A stretch of 39,433 nt of DNA, taken from a virus. The stretch's first letter is position 1; each line of letters starts with the position of its first letter. The notes under the pieces were generated by a model. The model was not told the DNA's origin, did not search any database, and saw nothing but the letters and a program-made list of their open reading frames with translations. Location: positions 1 to 39,433 of the IMG/VR virus record IMGVR_UViG_3300042114_000023, one strand, 5' to 3'. This document shows positions 15,839 through 25,953 of this stretch, in pieces. The position numbers and the translations under genes were made by a program.

Positions 15839-18800
15839 TTATTGCGTTATCAAAGTGTTTAAACATATCTTGATGTAAATTACTAAAACTTCTAGTAAGA
15901 ATGTTTTGATCTTGTATGTCATCAACCTCAAAAAACGCTTCTTGTGCAAACACACTTAAAAGTACATTAAGAGGTTTATCATGAATAGACTTATGTACTA
16001 CTCTGGTAATTCTCTTCATATACTTTGTAAACATGAATAACCCCATATTATTCAAGTACTCCTCAAAACTACTAGCTGGCTTCCCATAGTTAATAAATAC
16101 ATCGAGTACATTATCTAAAGCTACTTTTTGACTAACACCCCTCTCTCTGAGTAATTGATACTCAGTAGCCCTAGCTATAAAATCACTATATTGAGTAGCA
16201 GTAGTCATAAAATCAAAAAACCCTGTACCTTTACCTAAGTATAACCAATTAGCACCATTCTTTACATACTCAGGTAAACTATCTGTTGCATACTCTATTT
16301 TTCTAACTACTTTATTAGAGCTTTTTATATCTTGCTTTTTCAAGTCTTCTACAATAGCTTGGTACATTCCTGCTTCCATTAAATCGGCTACAGCACTACT
16401 TTTCAACTCTCTTTCTAGCATACTGATTCTTTTACTACTATCTTTTCCGACCAATCCTGCGATACGTAGTTTTTCAACCTCTGCTTGCACATCTAAATAA
16501 TCTTTTATAGCTTGCATGTTACGAACTTGCATTTTAAGTACTCTTAACGGACTTGTCCCATTAACTACACTATACATAAAATTAGATATTACATTTCCTA
16601 TAAATACTACAGGAGTTCTAATTACTATATCCACTTTACTTATACTTACTATTTGTTGCCACATCTTTTCAGCATACTTAACCCATTTATGTAGCACATC
16701 AGGAGTTACCCCATGAACCAACTTAAAATCTAAAATACTCATATCCCTAAACCCAAAGTAGTTATGTAGCATATCTCTTCTTACCGCAATAAAGCCATTA
16801 TCACTGTCCCTAATAGCTTCTTTCATATGTTCTGGTAACAGTTTATATATCTCACTTACCGTAGTATTTGGACTATTATTTTCAATCTTAATGTACTGTT
16901 GGTTGTTTCGACCAAGTGCAGATCCTTTTACATAGTTAGTTTTCATGTCTTTTTGTATAACTTCTAATACTAACTTATTCTGTATATCTGTATCTACTTT
17001 ATCTCTAATACTCCCTAATGTTCTACCCATTACTGCAGTAGCTTTAGTGTCCTGTCCTAACAGTTCTTTTTTATTAACTTTACCCATCATATACCTATAA
17101 TTCATAACTAAACCGTCTTGATTAAGAACTGGAGATAGGGTATTACCAGTATCTGGAGTATATTCTCCAGATTGCATTTTAGCTACTTCTTCATAAGCTT
17201 CATAACGTATTCTTTTAATTTCTTTCTGTAATGCTCTTTTAGATGTACTATAATCATCTGTAAATGAGATATCAGTTAAAGATGTTCCCCTTTTCACTAT
17301 ATTAGTAATTCTACTAGCACCTCTATTATAACTACTATTAACATACATTTTTGATCTATATAAAGCCATAGTTCCAGTATCCCCATCCAGCACTTTTACC
17401 AACTCAAATCCATTATACTCCATAATAGCTTTTTCTGATAATGGTCTTATTCTTACATCTATAGTATCATCAAATATTTCTTTACTATACCCTTTTATAA
17501 TATTAACATCAGTTTCAAAGATTTGCTCTCTTGCATCTTTTTTAATACCTTCGTTTAACTCCAATACATACTTTACAGCATCTGGATTTTTAGCAATTAA
17601 CTTACTCACTAGTTCATTAGAGTCTTGAAAGGTATACTTTATCCCTACAAGCGTAGCTAACTCATCTACTTTTTCAACTACATTTCTTCTAGCTTTTCTT
17701 CTATGTACTGTAAGTATTCCAGATGCAATATTATAAGCATTTAGATTCTGAGCAACACCTGCTTTACCAGTAGCTAGATAAAACCCTAACCCTGTAGCTT
17801 GGTTTATATTCCAAAAGAAATTTTTACTGTCAATTTTACGAAGTTCATTTTTAACTTTTACAATTCTCTTTTCAAGTGCTTCTGGGTTACTTAAAAGTCC
17901 ACCAATCTCTTGTATAGAGTAATCTTTTAATAATACCCCAACATCCGTATCTAATAAGGATAGTGTAATAGCTTCGTCTTCCACTGAAGTAAGCTCTCCG
18001 AATTTCTCTCTGATAGTTTTAGTAGTTTCCACAACAGTAAGCTCTCTCACTCTATCAATACCATCAGAAGCCATAGCTAAGTGCTCAATATCCCGCTCTA
18101 ATGAAGATGGATTTCCTTCTACATCTCGCATAATGTTTTGAATAACCCCTTCTGGACTTAATCCAAACGATGATATTACCACTTCTCTAATACCTCTTAA
18201 ATCTTCTCTAACAGCAAGTTTAGGCAACATTTTTAACATGTAAGCAGTTTTCTCAAATACCCCTGCATTAAAGTTTGGCATACCTATTCTAGCATCAGGA
18301 TCTCCTGCAAAAGCATCTGTTACCATATTAAATAATTGGCTTATTTTTTTATTTCCTATGTTAATCGATTTAGCAACAGCGTCTAAAGTTGAGTTTAAGT
18401 TCTTTTGATTAGTACTTTTTATTGCCTTTCCATTATGCACCATCAATTCAAATGTGAGCTGGTGTAATTGAGCTTTCATATTTTTATCTATACTACTCCA
18501 TTTAACTTTTCCTAAAGCTACATTAAGTAGTTTCTGTACAAATACTTGAAGTTTATCAAATAGTGTCATATCTTTATCTGGTGTAAAAGTAGTTTTGTTT
18601 GCCTTGAGTTTACTCATTACTTTTTTATTAGTCATTCCATAAGCTAAAAATTCATGTCTACTATTAATATTTTCAAATATATACTCATACCTAGCCTGAG
18701 CTTTAACTTTATCTGCAGTCTTGTTCAATGATTGCGTAGGCATAAAATCCTTCCAACTGAATATTTTCGCAGCTTGATTTCTTAGTTCAGTTAGCTGTCT

Positions 18801-19652
18801 AGTAATAGTTTGCACTTCTAAATCTTTACTTTCAATTGCAAATCTAGTAATTGCGTGCATTAATTCATGTGCATATACTTCTGTAGCTGTTTTATCACTA
18901 TAATCCATATTTGGTGCAATATTTATAACTATACCATTCATATCAACAGTTCCACTGTTTCGTTGTGCATCTTTATTCAAATATAAACTCTTATTCCTGA
19001 TAAATTCTGGACCTATCATATCAATAAGACCTTTTACATATTTTTTATATCCTTCATCAGCATCGTCCAATTCATCTATAATGGCTTTCATACCATCAAT
19101 ACTTTTCAATGCATTCTTCCGTAGGCTCTCTTCTCTTTTATTATCTATAGCCTCTTCATCACTACCTAGTATTTGTTGTAGAGTTTTATGGAATATCTCA
19201 TCGAAGTCTGGAGCTACATCTCCATCTTTAGTAGACCACACTCCATTTTCATTATGTAATTGTAATGTATCACCCCTAGTTCTAATGATATTTATAATCT
19301 TACCTTTCTTTACTATGTTAATACCCAACACATCTATAGTCTCTTCATGGTTATCCCAAAACTTTACATACAATCCTTCAAATATTAATACATCTTCCAG
19401 TTCTTCTTTAAATTTCTTACTTTGTATCTGATTATATGAATCCGAAACTGTACTTTCGTCACTTCCTAAAGTAGTTCCAATAGGAATACGAGGCATAGCA
19501 GTAACATACGTACCTACTTCACTATCTACAGTAAATCCAGCTGTATCTGATTTGACTTCGGCATGTTTTTCTATAGCCTCTTGAATTTGTTCGTATACGT
19601 TTACACTTCTTTTTTTCACTAATTCAATAGCTTGAGATATTTGACAATTCAT
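15801..19652 (-). CDS. Detached C-terminal module of the N4-type virion RNA polymerase, with zincin motif
   Basis: This 1283-residue protein lies directly downstream of the virion RNA polymerase. ATG 19652 shares one base with the polymerase stop (TAATG) and has GAGGAG just upstream, giving tight translational coupling. An HExxH zinc-protease motif YAHELMHA (H262, E263, H266) is followed by SRHEFLAYGMTNKKV, whose Glu could be the third ligand, a pattern seen in phage polyvalent-protein metallopeptidases. The C-terminal third has TPVVFIGNVISNFMY and NMGLFMFTKYMKRI. Adding it to the polymerase gives about 3358 residues, close to N4 gp50 (about 3500), whose C-terminal third is needed for packaging and injection. 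I infer that it is packaged and ejected with the polymerase. Confidence 0.7.
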   Translation of the reverse strand: MNCQISQAIELVKKRSVNVYEQIQEAIEKHAEVKSDTAGFTVDSEVGTYVTAMPRIPIGTTLGSDESTVSDSYNQIQSKKFKEELEDVLIFEGLYVKFWDNHEETIDVLGINIVKKGKIINIIRTRGDTLQLHNENGVWSTKDGDVAPDFDEIFHKTLQQILGSDEEAIDNKREESLRKNALKSIDGMKAIIDELDDADEGYKKYVKGLIDMIGPEFIRNKSLYLNKDAQRNSGTVDMNGIVINIAPNMDYSDKTATEVYAHELMHAITRFAIESKDLEVQTITRQLTELRNQAAKIFSWKDFMPTQSLNKTADKVKAQARYEYIFENINSRHEFLAYGMTNKKVMSKLKANKTTFTPDKDMTLFDKLQVFVQKLLNVALGKVKWSSIDKNMKAQLHQLTFELMVHNGKAIKSTNQKNLNSTLDAVAKSINIGNKKISQLFNMVTDAFAGDPDARIGMPNFNAGVFEKTAYMLKMLPKLAVREDLRGIREVVISSFGLSPEGVIQNIMRDVEGNPSSLERDIEHLAMASDGIDRVRELTVVETTKTIREKFGELTSVEDEAITLSLLDTDVGVLLKDYSIQEIGGLLSNPEALEKRIVKVKNELRKIDSKNFFWNINQATGLGFYLATGKAGVAQNLNAYNIASGILTVHRRKARRNVVEKVDELATLVGIKYTFQDSNELVSKLIAKNPDAVKYVLELNEGIKKDAREQIFETDVNIIKGYSKEIFDDTIDVRIRPLSEKAIMEYNGFELVKVLDGDTGTMALYRSKMYVNSSYNRGASRITNIVKRGTSLTDISFTDDYSTSKRALQKEIKRIRYEAYEEVAKMQSGEYTPDTGNTLSPVLNQDGLVMNYRYMMGKVNKKELLGQDTKATAVMGRTLGSIRDKVDTDIQNKLVLEVIQKDMKTNYVKGSALGRNNQQYIKIENNSPNTTVSEIYKLLPEHMKEAIRDSDNGFIAVRRDMLHNYFGFRDMSILDFKLVHGVTPDVLHKWVKYAEKMWQQIVSISKVDIVIRTPVVFIGNVISNFMYSVVNGTSPLRVLKMQVRNMQAIKDYLDVQAEVEKLRIAGLVGKDSSKRISMLERELKSSAVADLMEAGMYQAIVEDLKKQDIKSSNKVVRKIEYATDSLPEYVKNGANWLYLGKGTGFFDFMTTATQYSDFIARATEYQLLRERGVSQKVALDNVLDVFINYGKPASSFEEYLNNMGLFMFTKYMKRITRVVHKSIHDKPLNVLLSVFAQEAFFEVDDIQDQNILTRSFSNLHQDMFKHFDNAITPTSLQFLGILK

Positions 19653-22600
19653 TAACACTCCTCTAATTGTATATTATTGCGTAATAGTAACTGCTTCACA
19701 ACTGGCTTATTTAATATCTCTAAGATAGCCTTTTTCTGTGCATCATTATACTTACTTTCTACTTTAATATTCTCGCCTTTATAAGCATACTTACTTCCAG
19801 GCATAGCACTCATGTGCACTACATCTATATCATGATTAAAAAGTTCTTTTCTCATCTTAGTAATAAACTCCGCTACTTCTTTTAACTCTGTTAGCGTTTT
19901 TTCTGATTCCTCAGTAGAAGCATCTTTGAAAACTCTAGTATAAGATTCTAATAGAGCCTCTATTATGCTATACTCTTTATTAACTTTAACTATGTTCTTA
20001 TTGTAGCTACTGACTACTTCTTTTGTTTTGAGTAGTTTTGTTATAATAGCATCATGTATTCCTAAAATACCACCATTAAAATCTAATATAGTATTTCCAA
20101 TAGCAGCACCATCTAAATAGTGAATAGGTACAACAGAACCAGATTTAATAGCTGCCTTCAATTGACGTATCTTACTTTGTACCTTCTTATTTTTACCATC
20201 TGCCAACTTAGTTGATACGGTACCATAGCTCTCTTCTAGTGTTTTAGAATCTATATTAACTGTATCATAAATTGCAATAGTGTCACTTAAATTTTCAGCT
20301 TTAGAGTAAGGTCCTTTTATAAGTGGAAATTTATCACGTAAACTTTTGATTATTTCTAAGTCTTCTTTCTTTGTAATACCTCTACCTTTACTATTTTGCA
20401 CTTCACTTACCGCAATTAAATAGTCAGTATCATATGCTATAAACATCTCAGTGAATGCTTTATTAGTTATATCGTTTACCTTAACGAACTCACTAAAATT
20501 ATCTTCCAATGATTTAGCTGCCAAATGACCATAAGTACTTACACCCATATCATTTAAGTATTTATACAAATCTGACATACCTGGACTTATAGCTGTAATA
20601 GTGCTAGGATCTTTCTTTTTTAAGTCTGATATTAAACTCTTTCCGTACGTAAGTTTTAGCTTTAAGAGTAGTGCATTTTCTTCTTTTGACAAGTCTTTAC
20701 CAGCAACAAACTTATCTATCAGACCATCTGCTATAATACTTCCTAAGCTCTTCTTGATTGCACCGATTCCTCTACTATAGTTGAATGTCATAAATGGGTC
20801 TTTAAATAGTGTACGTAATGCTTTACCTACTTTCCCTTCATCATCTACTGTAGGTAACGCAGCCACAAATACCTCATGAGGTATGCTACTATCATACTTT
20901 ACAACCCCATCCCAAGGATTCCAATCTTTGCCTTCTTTTTTAGGGTAATTCTCTTCTCTAACCTCACCATGATGTACAGTTTTAGCTAATGTCTCATAAC
21001 TATCAAAAAATACTTTCTTGCCTGTAACAACATCTATCGTACTAATTTCATCATTCATAGATGTAACAGTTTTATCTATAAACATACCTGTTTTAGCTAA
21101 CCAATCTTTGACAGTTTCAAATACACTTTTAATGCCCTCTTTATCTTTCAATATCGGAAATTGTAATAGTTTTAGCCCAAACCCTGATGTAACTGCATCA
21201 GACTCTACCGTTAGGAAGGTATCAAACTTCCCATCTTTTGCTGCATTATACACCTTTAAAGCTTCTACACCTTGTAAGTAATGACTTAAATGTTCTACCT
21301 CAATACCATCAGTAAACTTACCAGTCTCTAACATCTGCATCAATTCTTTCGGGTCTTTTTTTAATAGTAGCTTTCCAAACTCTTGTACCTCAGCATTAGA
21401 CTTCTTATCAGTGCTCATACCAAAAGCTTGTGCTAATGCAAACCTAAATAGTTCCATATGTTCGTTATTATTTACATCTAATTCTGATCTATGGGCTTCC
21501 ATAACTACAGTAAATCTATGTAATTTGTCTGTCTGAGGATTTACAGTATTACTATCCATCATGTAACGACCGTTTTTAGAATAGAACCAATCAAAATACA
21601 TCTCATCCATCTCTAGTTCTTTCAATGCATCTAAACTACGTATTATCTCCTCGTTCTTAGCTTTTTGTGAGTCTCTTGCATTATAGCTTAATTCTTGCAT
21701 CTCTTTTTCAGTCATATACCCTAGACGGTGTAATACTATATCTCTATTTTTATTTTCTACTAACCATGTAAATACACCTTCTTCTTTTACAAACTTATCT
21801 TGTCTAAACAAGTCCAATACTTTTGCAGCAGTATCGGATTGCTCTGTAATAGGGTTATTTCTAATACTTCTATCTTTAGTTTTTATAGGTTTAAAGTGAG
21901 GTCCTTTTTTAAACGTATCTTCTACTTTCAACACTTTCTTAAACTCATCAAATGTAGCTTTATGTATAGGCATATTGACCTTACCTTTAGCTGTAAATCT
22001 AATAAATGGGATAGTAGTCTCTACCGTCTTTTCGTCTATTATATAGCCTAAAAATTTATTATGCTTCGCAGCTTTAACATCAATAAACTCTAAATCTCCA
22101 TTCTTTATACCTACATGCAATGCTACATTTCCAAGATCTGCTACAAGTTTAGCGTACAAATCTTGGGGTATATTCTCATTCATAGATAAACCTAAAGATT
22201 GTAATATGGTCTTACCTATATCATCTACAGCATTCTTAGAGTACATACCTAAGTCTTTAAAGAACTTAATCATATCTTTATCAATATCAAACTCTTGTTT
22301 ACCTGTCATAGCTGCTATCTGTTCTTTATTTTTACTGCCTAAATTATACGCACCCATAGCCATATACTCAGTAAGTGCAACATCTATAGCTACAGCTACA
22401 TTCTCATTTATACTGCCTTCAGTATCAAATATAAGTCCTCTAGAAGGGGATGACATTAACTGTAATAACTCTTTAGGTACTTTATATTTTGTTACCTCAT
22501 TATCTATCGGAGCTAGTATCTTTTTTAACAGGTTAGTTGTTAAACGTTGAGCATCTTGCACTACAGCACTACTGAAATATTTGACATGTACACTACCTAA

Positions 22601-25600
22601 TAAACTGGATACACTATTACTAAGCTTTACATACTTACTAATTTCTGTAGGTTGAGCAAACTTAGCACCTGCATATCCTTTATCTGCTTCTTTTATTGTA
22701 TTACTTACACTATTTCTTAACAGGTCTCGTGTTATGTCTTTACTGATTATCTTTTCTTTTCGAGCCTCTAATTCTTCTATCATATTAGAGAGCTTTAATA
22801 TCTCTGTACCATTACTTTCTGCATCTTTTTCTAATTCTTTTAACTCTTCTGTGTATACATCAACATTGTTATCTATCTGCTGTATTTTAGCAATGACATC
22901 TACTTGTTGTAATTCTTGTTTTACCTGAGCTTCATGTTCTGCTTTAAACGCCTCCTCTTCAGGAGTAAGTAATTCTTTACGTTGTAATCTAGTAACTATT
23001 TTAGTAACTTCCATACTTTCTGTTTTCTTTTCTAGCTTCTGTCTCTTTGCTTCAACTTTAATTTCATCTACTTTTATATTAATCTTACTTACCCATCTGC
23101 CTGATTTTGGTTGTGGGTGTCCAGCAACATCTACTTCCACATACCCATTCTTGGCTAATTTATTAGCAGTAATATGTTCTGTTTTAGTACGCTTACTTGC
23201 TATATCCATAAAAATAGTTTCACCCTTTTTTATTTTAGACTCTAACTTACTTAAAAATCCCAACCTATTTTTAGGTGTAACCTTTTTATCTACTCTAAAT
23301 TTTCCTGTAGGTGAGTAAGGATCTATACCAGTAGGTTCAGTACGTTGAATACCATACTTATCTATAACCTTACCAATCCCTTCCACGTTACGTTTAATTG
23401 CTTTGATAGTATTATAGGTAGCAGGGATTATCTTACCCTCTTTAATGTAGATATCAAACCCCCCTCCACCAGCATACGACACCCTTTCTTTTCCGTCTTT
23501 TTGAATACCACTTTTTAAATTAGCCTCAATAGTAGATACTTTCTTTTCAAACCTATCTAATCTATCTATTTGCGTGTTTTCAAAATGCTCTAGCTGATCC
23601 TCTATTTGAGATATGGTTTTACTATTTCCTTCTGGGTCTGTATTTAATCTTTTTAAAGCTCTGTCATAAGTCTGATACCCTTTTTTTCCAGCAGTAGCTT
23701 CAAACTCTACAGTTGCACTATCTTTTATAAGTTTAACTGTTTCAAAACCAACACCAAACCTTTCTCCAATTTTCAATAGGTTATTCATCAAAGATGTACT
23801 ATTCCTATCTGTAGCGTTTACAAACATCTCCTCTATAAATGCCTCAGCTTCTTCACTACTACCTAAACGTAACTCTTCCAGCTTAATAGGCACATCAGTT
23901 TGTGACAGCTTATCAGCGATTGTTTGACGTAACTTTTGAGCTTCTATCTCAGTATCTTTACTCATATCCAATATATCTAGTTTTTTAAGTACAGCTGCAT
24001 ATCCTTTAGGTTCATTCGTGTTTACAAACTTCTTCAATTTATCAACAGTTTCAGCACTCTTAATTTGAGCCTCAGTAAGCTTTACTGGTTTCTCATTGAT
24101 GGTTTCAGACTTACTGTTTGTAATACCCTCTATACCTGCAGCTACTGGTACATACGCTACACCTGCAGCTTTCATAACACCTACAGATCCTGGAGTCATC
24201 ATAGCACTAACTATCATATCCTCTTGGTTTTTCTGGGATGTAACTATATCAGTAATACCTAGCCCATCTTCTTTGTAGACCTTAGATACATTTTCCATAC
24301 TAGCTTGAATAACCTCAGTAGGAATCTCTTTGATAATTATATCAGCAGCTACACCAAAGCCTTTAGCAGTTAAGGTTTTAGCTAATACTAACTTGTCTTT
24401 ATCAGAAGCCATATTAAGTAGCTTCATTACACTTTCAGAACCAATACCAGCCTTAGTAATGATACCTTTATCTATAAAGCCATCCAAGTTATTTACTAAC
24501 ATATTAATACCAAATGAGCCCATAACCCTAATAGGTGACATATCTTCTTTATATAACGCTTTATACTCTTCCATATTTGCAGATGTCTGTCCCATACTAT
24601 TAGCTATAAATCCTGTTTGACCTTGAGCTACCCTCATTAACTTGTCTACAGTTTTAGCCCCGTCTACTAATTCTTTAGTCTTAGAAGCTTTATCTACTGC
24701 GTTCATACCAGCGGTTTCGGCTTTAATTAGTTTTCCTAACTTACTTGCAGCCTGTAAAGGCTTTCCTGGAAGAAACAGTGTAGCTACAAACGCTAATGAA
24801 CTAGCTCCAGCCTCTCCAGCAACCTCTAATGCAGAAGGTCCAGCAGTAAATAAGAACTCACCCCAATCTCCATCTTTTTGGAATTTACCGTACGCTGTTT
24901 TTATCTCTTCGGAGGCATTTTGCATATGAGAAGCATCATACCCAGTAAGCTTATTAGCATATTCTTCTATTTCTTTAGAAGATGCTATACTACCACCTAC
25001 TTTACCTTCACTTAACCATCCTGCCAACTCACTAACAGCATCTGCAGTTCCATATACAGACTTAACTATTGTACTAGCAGCAGCCTCTACTGCGTTTCCA
25101 ACCTTATTGCGATTAGAAGTAAACGCCCTATTAGTATCAACATCCATTAAGCCTACATATTCAGGTTCTCTATACCCTAAACTATTACCGATACTTTGTT
25201 GTGTGCTAGGATTACGTACATTAGTTAATGGTCTACCAAAATGCCCAACTTCTCCTGTATCTACCCTTTCCACTGGTATATTTAATGGGTTCTTCTTATC
25301 ACCCAAGTGTAGCCCGTGATCTTTATCTACCCAGTCTAATGGTCCTGGAGTCCAAGAAGAAGTGTTAGCATCTTTTGTTAAGTTATATAACCCTAATAAT
25401 TGTTCTTTAGTACCTGCTCTATATATATCATCCATAGTAATAGATTTAATAGGTCTATTCAACTCTTGTGCTAACCTTGCTTTCTGACGTTCTATTTTTA
25501 ATTTACCACTTGGAGTATTCAGGTATTCATCGTTTTTTACATTATCTGGATGAGGTACTTCATATGCATCAAATCCTTGAATTCTATCTTCAGTAGCTAC

Positions 25601-25879
25601 ACCAATAAGAGCACCTCCAGCACCAACTCCTCCTGTAACTCCTAAGAATTGAGGGCTATCTGCATCTGTCATACTTTCTAATATAGCCGTTTTATATATA
25701 GGCTTTTCTTGTAATGCATCTACTTTTGCTTCTTTGGCGACAGATAATGCAGCTAATTTAAGATCCCGCTTTGAAGGTACAGCTTGTATAATTGGGTTAG
25801 GCATAATAGCCGTATCATGAGCTGTAGGAATTGGTGATATAAGTTGGTCTAGTGTAAGTGGAGTTAGTAGTTTATCCAT
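19652..25879 (-). CDS. Virion-encapsidated RNA polymerase (N4 gp50-like), truncated after the polymerase domain
   Basis: This 2075-residue single-subunit RNA polymerase would be injected with the genome to transcribe early genes. The polymerase motifs are in order: T/DxxGR-type FYSKNGRYMM followed by NPQ (R1438); motif A TVESDAVTSG (D1561); motif B RTLFKDPFMTFNYSRG (R1689, K1693, Y1701); and motif C GIHDAI (D1943). Spacings closely match N4 mini-vRNAP. About 1000 N-terminal residues precede the domain, with hydrophobic stretches around 370-600 and a coiled coil around 950-1050, as in N4 gp50. Unlike N4, the frame stops soon after motif C, and the C-terminal third is a separate gene. An extended -10 promoter lies at 25910-25918, and AAGGAT precedes the ATG. 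Confidence 0.92.
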   Translation of the reverse strand: MDKLLTPLTLDQLISPIPTAHDTAIMPNPIIQAVPSKRDLKLAALSVAKEAKVDALQEKPIYKTAILESMTDADSPQFLGVTGGVGAGGALIGVATEDRIQGFDAYEVPHPDNVKNDEYLNTPSGKLKIERQKARLAQELNRPIKSITMDDIYRAGTKEQLLGLYNLTKDANTSSWTPGPLDWVDKDHGLHLGDKKNPLNIPVERVDTGEVGHFGRPLTNVRNPSTQQSIGNSLGYREPEYVGLMDVDTNRAFTSNRNKVGNAVEAAASTIVKSVYGTADAVSELAGWLSEGKVGGSIASSKEIEEYANKLTGYDASHMQNASEEIKTAYGKFQKDGDWGEFLFTAGPSALEVAGEAGASSLAFVATLFLPGKPLQAASKLGKLIKAETAGMNAVDKASKTKELVDGAKTVDKLMRVAQGQTGFIANSMGQTSANMEEYKALYKEDMSPIRVMGSFGINMLVNNLDGFIDKGIITKAGIGSESVMKLLNMASDKDKLVLAKTLTAKGFGVAADIIIKEIPTEVIQASMENVSKVYKEDGLGITDIVTSQKNQEDMIVSAMMTPGSVGVMKAAGVAYVPVAAGIEGITNSKSETINEKPVKLTEAQIKSAETVDKLKKFVNTNEPKGYAAVLKKLDILDMSKDTEIEAQKLRQTIADKLSQTDVPIKLEELRLGSSEEAEAFIEEMFVNATDRNSTSLMNNLLKIGERFGVGFETVKLIKDSATVEFEATAGKKGYQTYDRALKRLNTDPEGNSKTISQIEDQLEHFENTQIDRLDRFEKKVSTIEANLKSGIQKDGKERVSYAGGGGFDIYIKEGKIIPATYNTIKAIKRNVEGIGKVIDKYGIQRTEPTGIDPYSPTGKFRVDKKVTPKNRLGFLSKLESKIKKGETIFMDIASKRTKTEHITANKLAKNGYVEVDVAGHPQPKSGRWVSKINIKVDEIKVEAKRQKLEKKTESMEVTKIVTRLQRKELLTPEEEAFKAEHEAQVKQELQQVDVIAKIQQIDNNVDVYTEELKELEKDAESNGTEILKLSNMIEELEARKEKIISKDITRDLLRNSVSNTIKEADKGYAGAKFAQPTEISKYVKLSNSVSSLLGSVHVKYFSSAVVQDAQRLTTNLLKKILAPIDNEVTKYKVPKELLQLMSSPSRGLIFDTEGSINENVAVAIDVALTEYMAMGAYNLGSKNKEQIAAMTGKQEFDIDKDMIKFFKDLGMYSKNAVDDIGKTILQSLGLSMNENIPQDLYAKLVADLGNVALHVGIKNGDLEFIDVKAAKHNKFLGYIIDEKTVETTIPFIRFTAKGKVNMPIHKATFDEFKKVLKVEDTFKKGPHFKPIKTKDRSIRNNPITEQSDTAAKVLDLFRQDKFVKEEGVFTWLVENKNRDIVLHRLGYMTEKEMQELSYNARDSQKAKNEEIIRSLDALKELEMDEMYFDWFYSKNGRYMMDSNTVNPQTDKLHRFTVVMEAHRSELDVNNNEHMELFRFALAQAFGMSTDKKSNAEVQEFGKLLLKKDPKELMQMLETGKFTDGIEVEHLSHYLQGVEALKVYNAAKDGKFDTFLTVESDAVTSGFGLKLLQFPILKDKEGIKSVFETVKDWLAKTGMFIDKTVTSMNDEISTIDVVTGKKVFFDSYETLAKTVHHGEVREENYPKKEGKDWNPWDGVVKYDSSIPHEVFVAALPTVDDEGKVGKALRTLFKDPFMTFNYSRGIGAIKKSLGSIIADGLIDKFVAGKDLSKEENALLLKLKLTYGKSLISDLKKKDPSTITAISPGMSDLYKYLNDMGVSTYGHLAAKSLEDNFSEFVKVNDITNKAFTEMFIAYDTDYLIAVSEVQNSKGRGITKKEDLEIIKSLRDKFPLIKGPYSKAENLSDTIAIYDTVNIDSKTLEESYGTVSTKLADGKNKKVQSKIRQLKAAIKSGSVVPIHYLDGAAIGNTILDFNGGILGIHDAIITKLLKTKEVVSSYNKNIVKVNKEYSIIEALLESYTRVFKDASTEESEKTLTELKEVAEFITKMRKELFNHDIDVVHMSAMPGSKYAYKGENIKVESKYNDAQKKAILEILNKPVVKQLLLRNNIQLEEC

Positions 25880-25909
25880 AGGTAGTAATCCTTATACTTT
25901 TATACAAGA

Positions 25910-25918
25910 ATTATAGCA
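25910..25918 (-). promoter_or_regulatory. Extended -10 promoter upstream of the virion RNA polymerase
   Basis: The minus strand reads TGCTATAAT, a perfect extended -10, 31 bases before the polymerase ATG. No -35 hexamer was found at the usual spacing (GTAATT is there instead). It lies in the 74-base gap after the 552-residue gene, which also holds a weak GAAAG/CTTTC repeat. Confidence 0.55.
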
Positions 25919-25953
25919 TATCAAGAAAGGGAAATTACTTTCACCTTTACTTA

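Noticed and set aside
19645-19665. Frameshift sequencing error as the cause of the vRNAP split
   Set aside because: The stop/start overlap with a perfect GAGGAG site looks evolved, and the break is at a domain border; an error remains possible and is listed as a check.
22206-25319. Several plus-strand frames of 60-115 codons across the vRNAP gene
   Set aside because: Antisense of the long minus-strand gene, hydrophobic or Ser-rich by composition, with no initiation signals.
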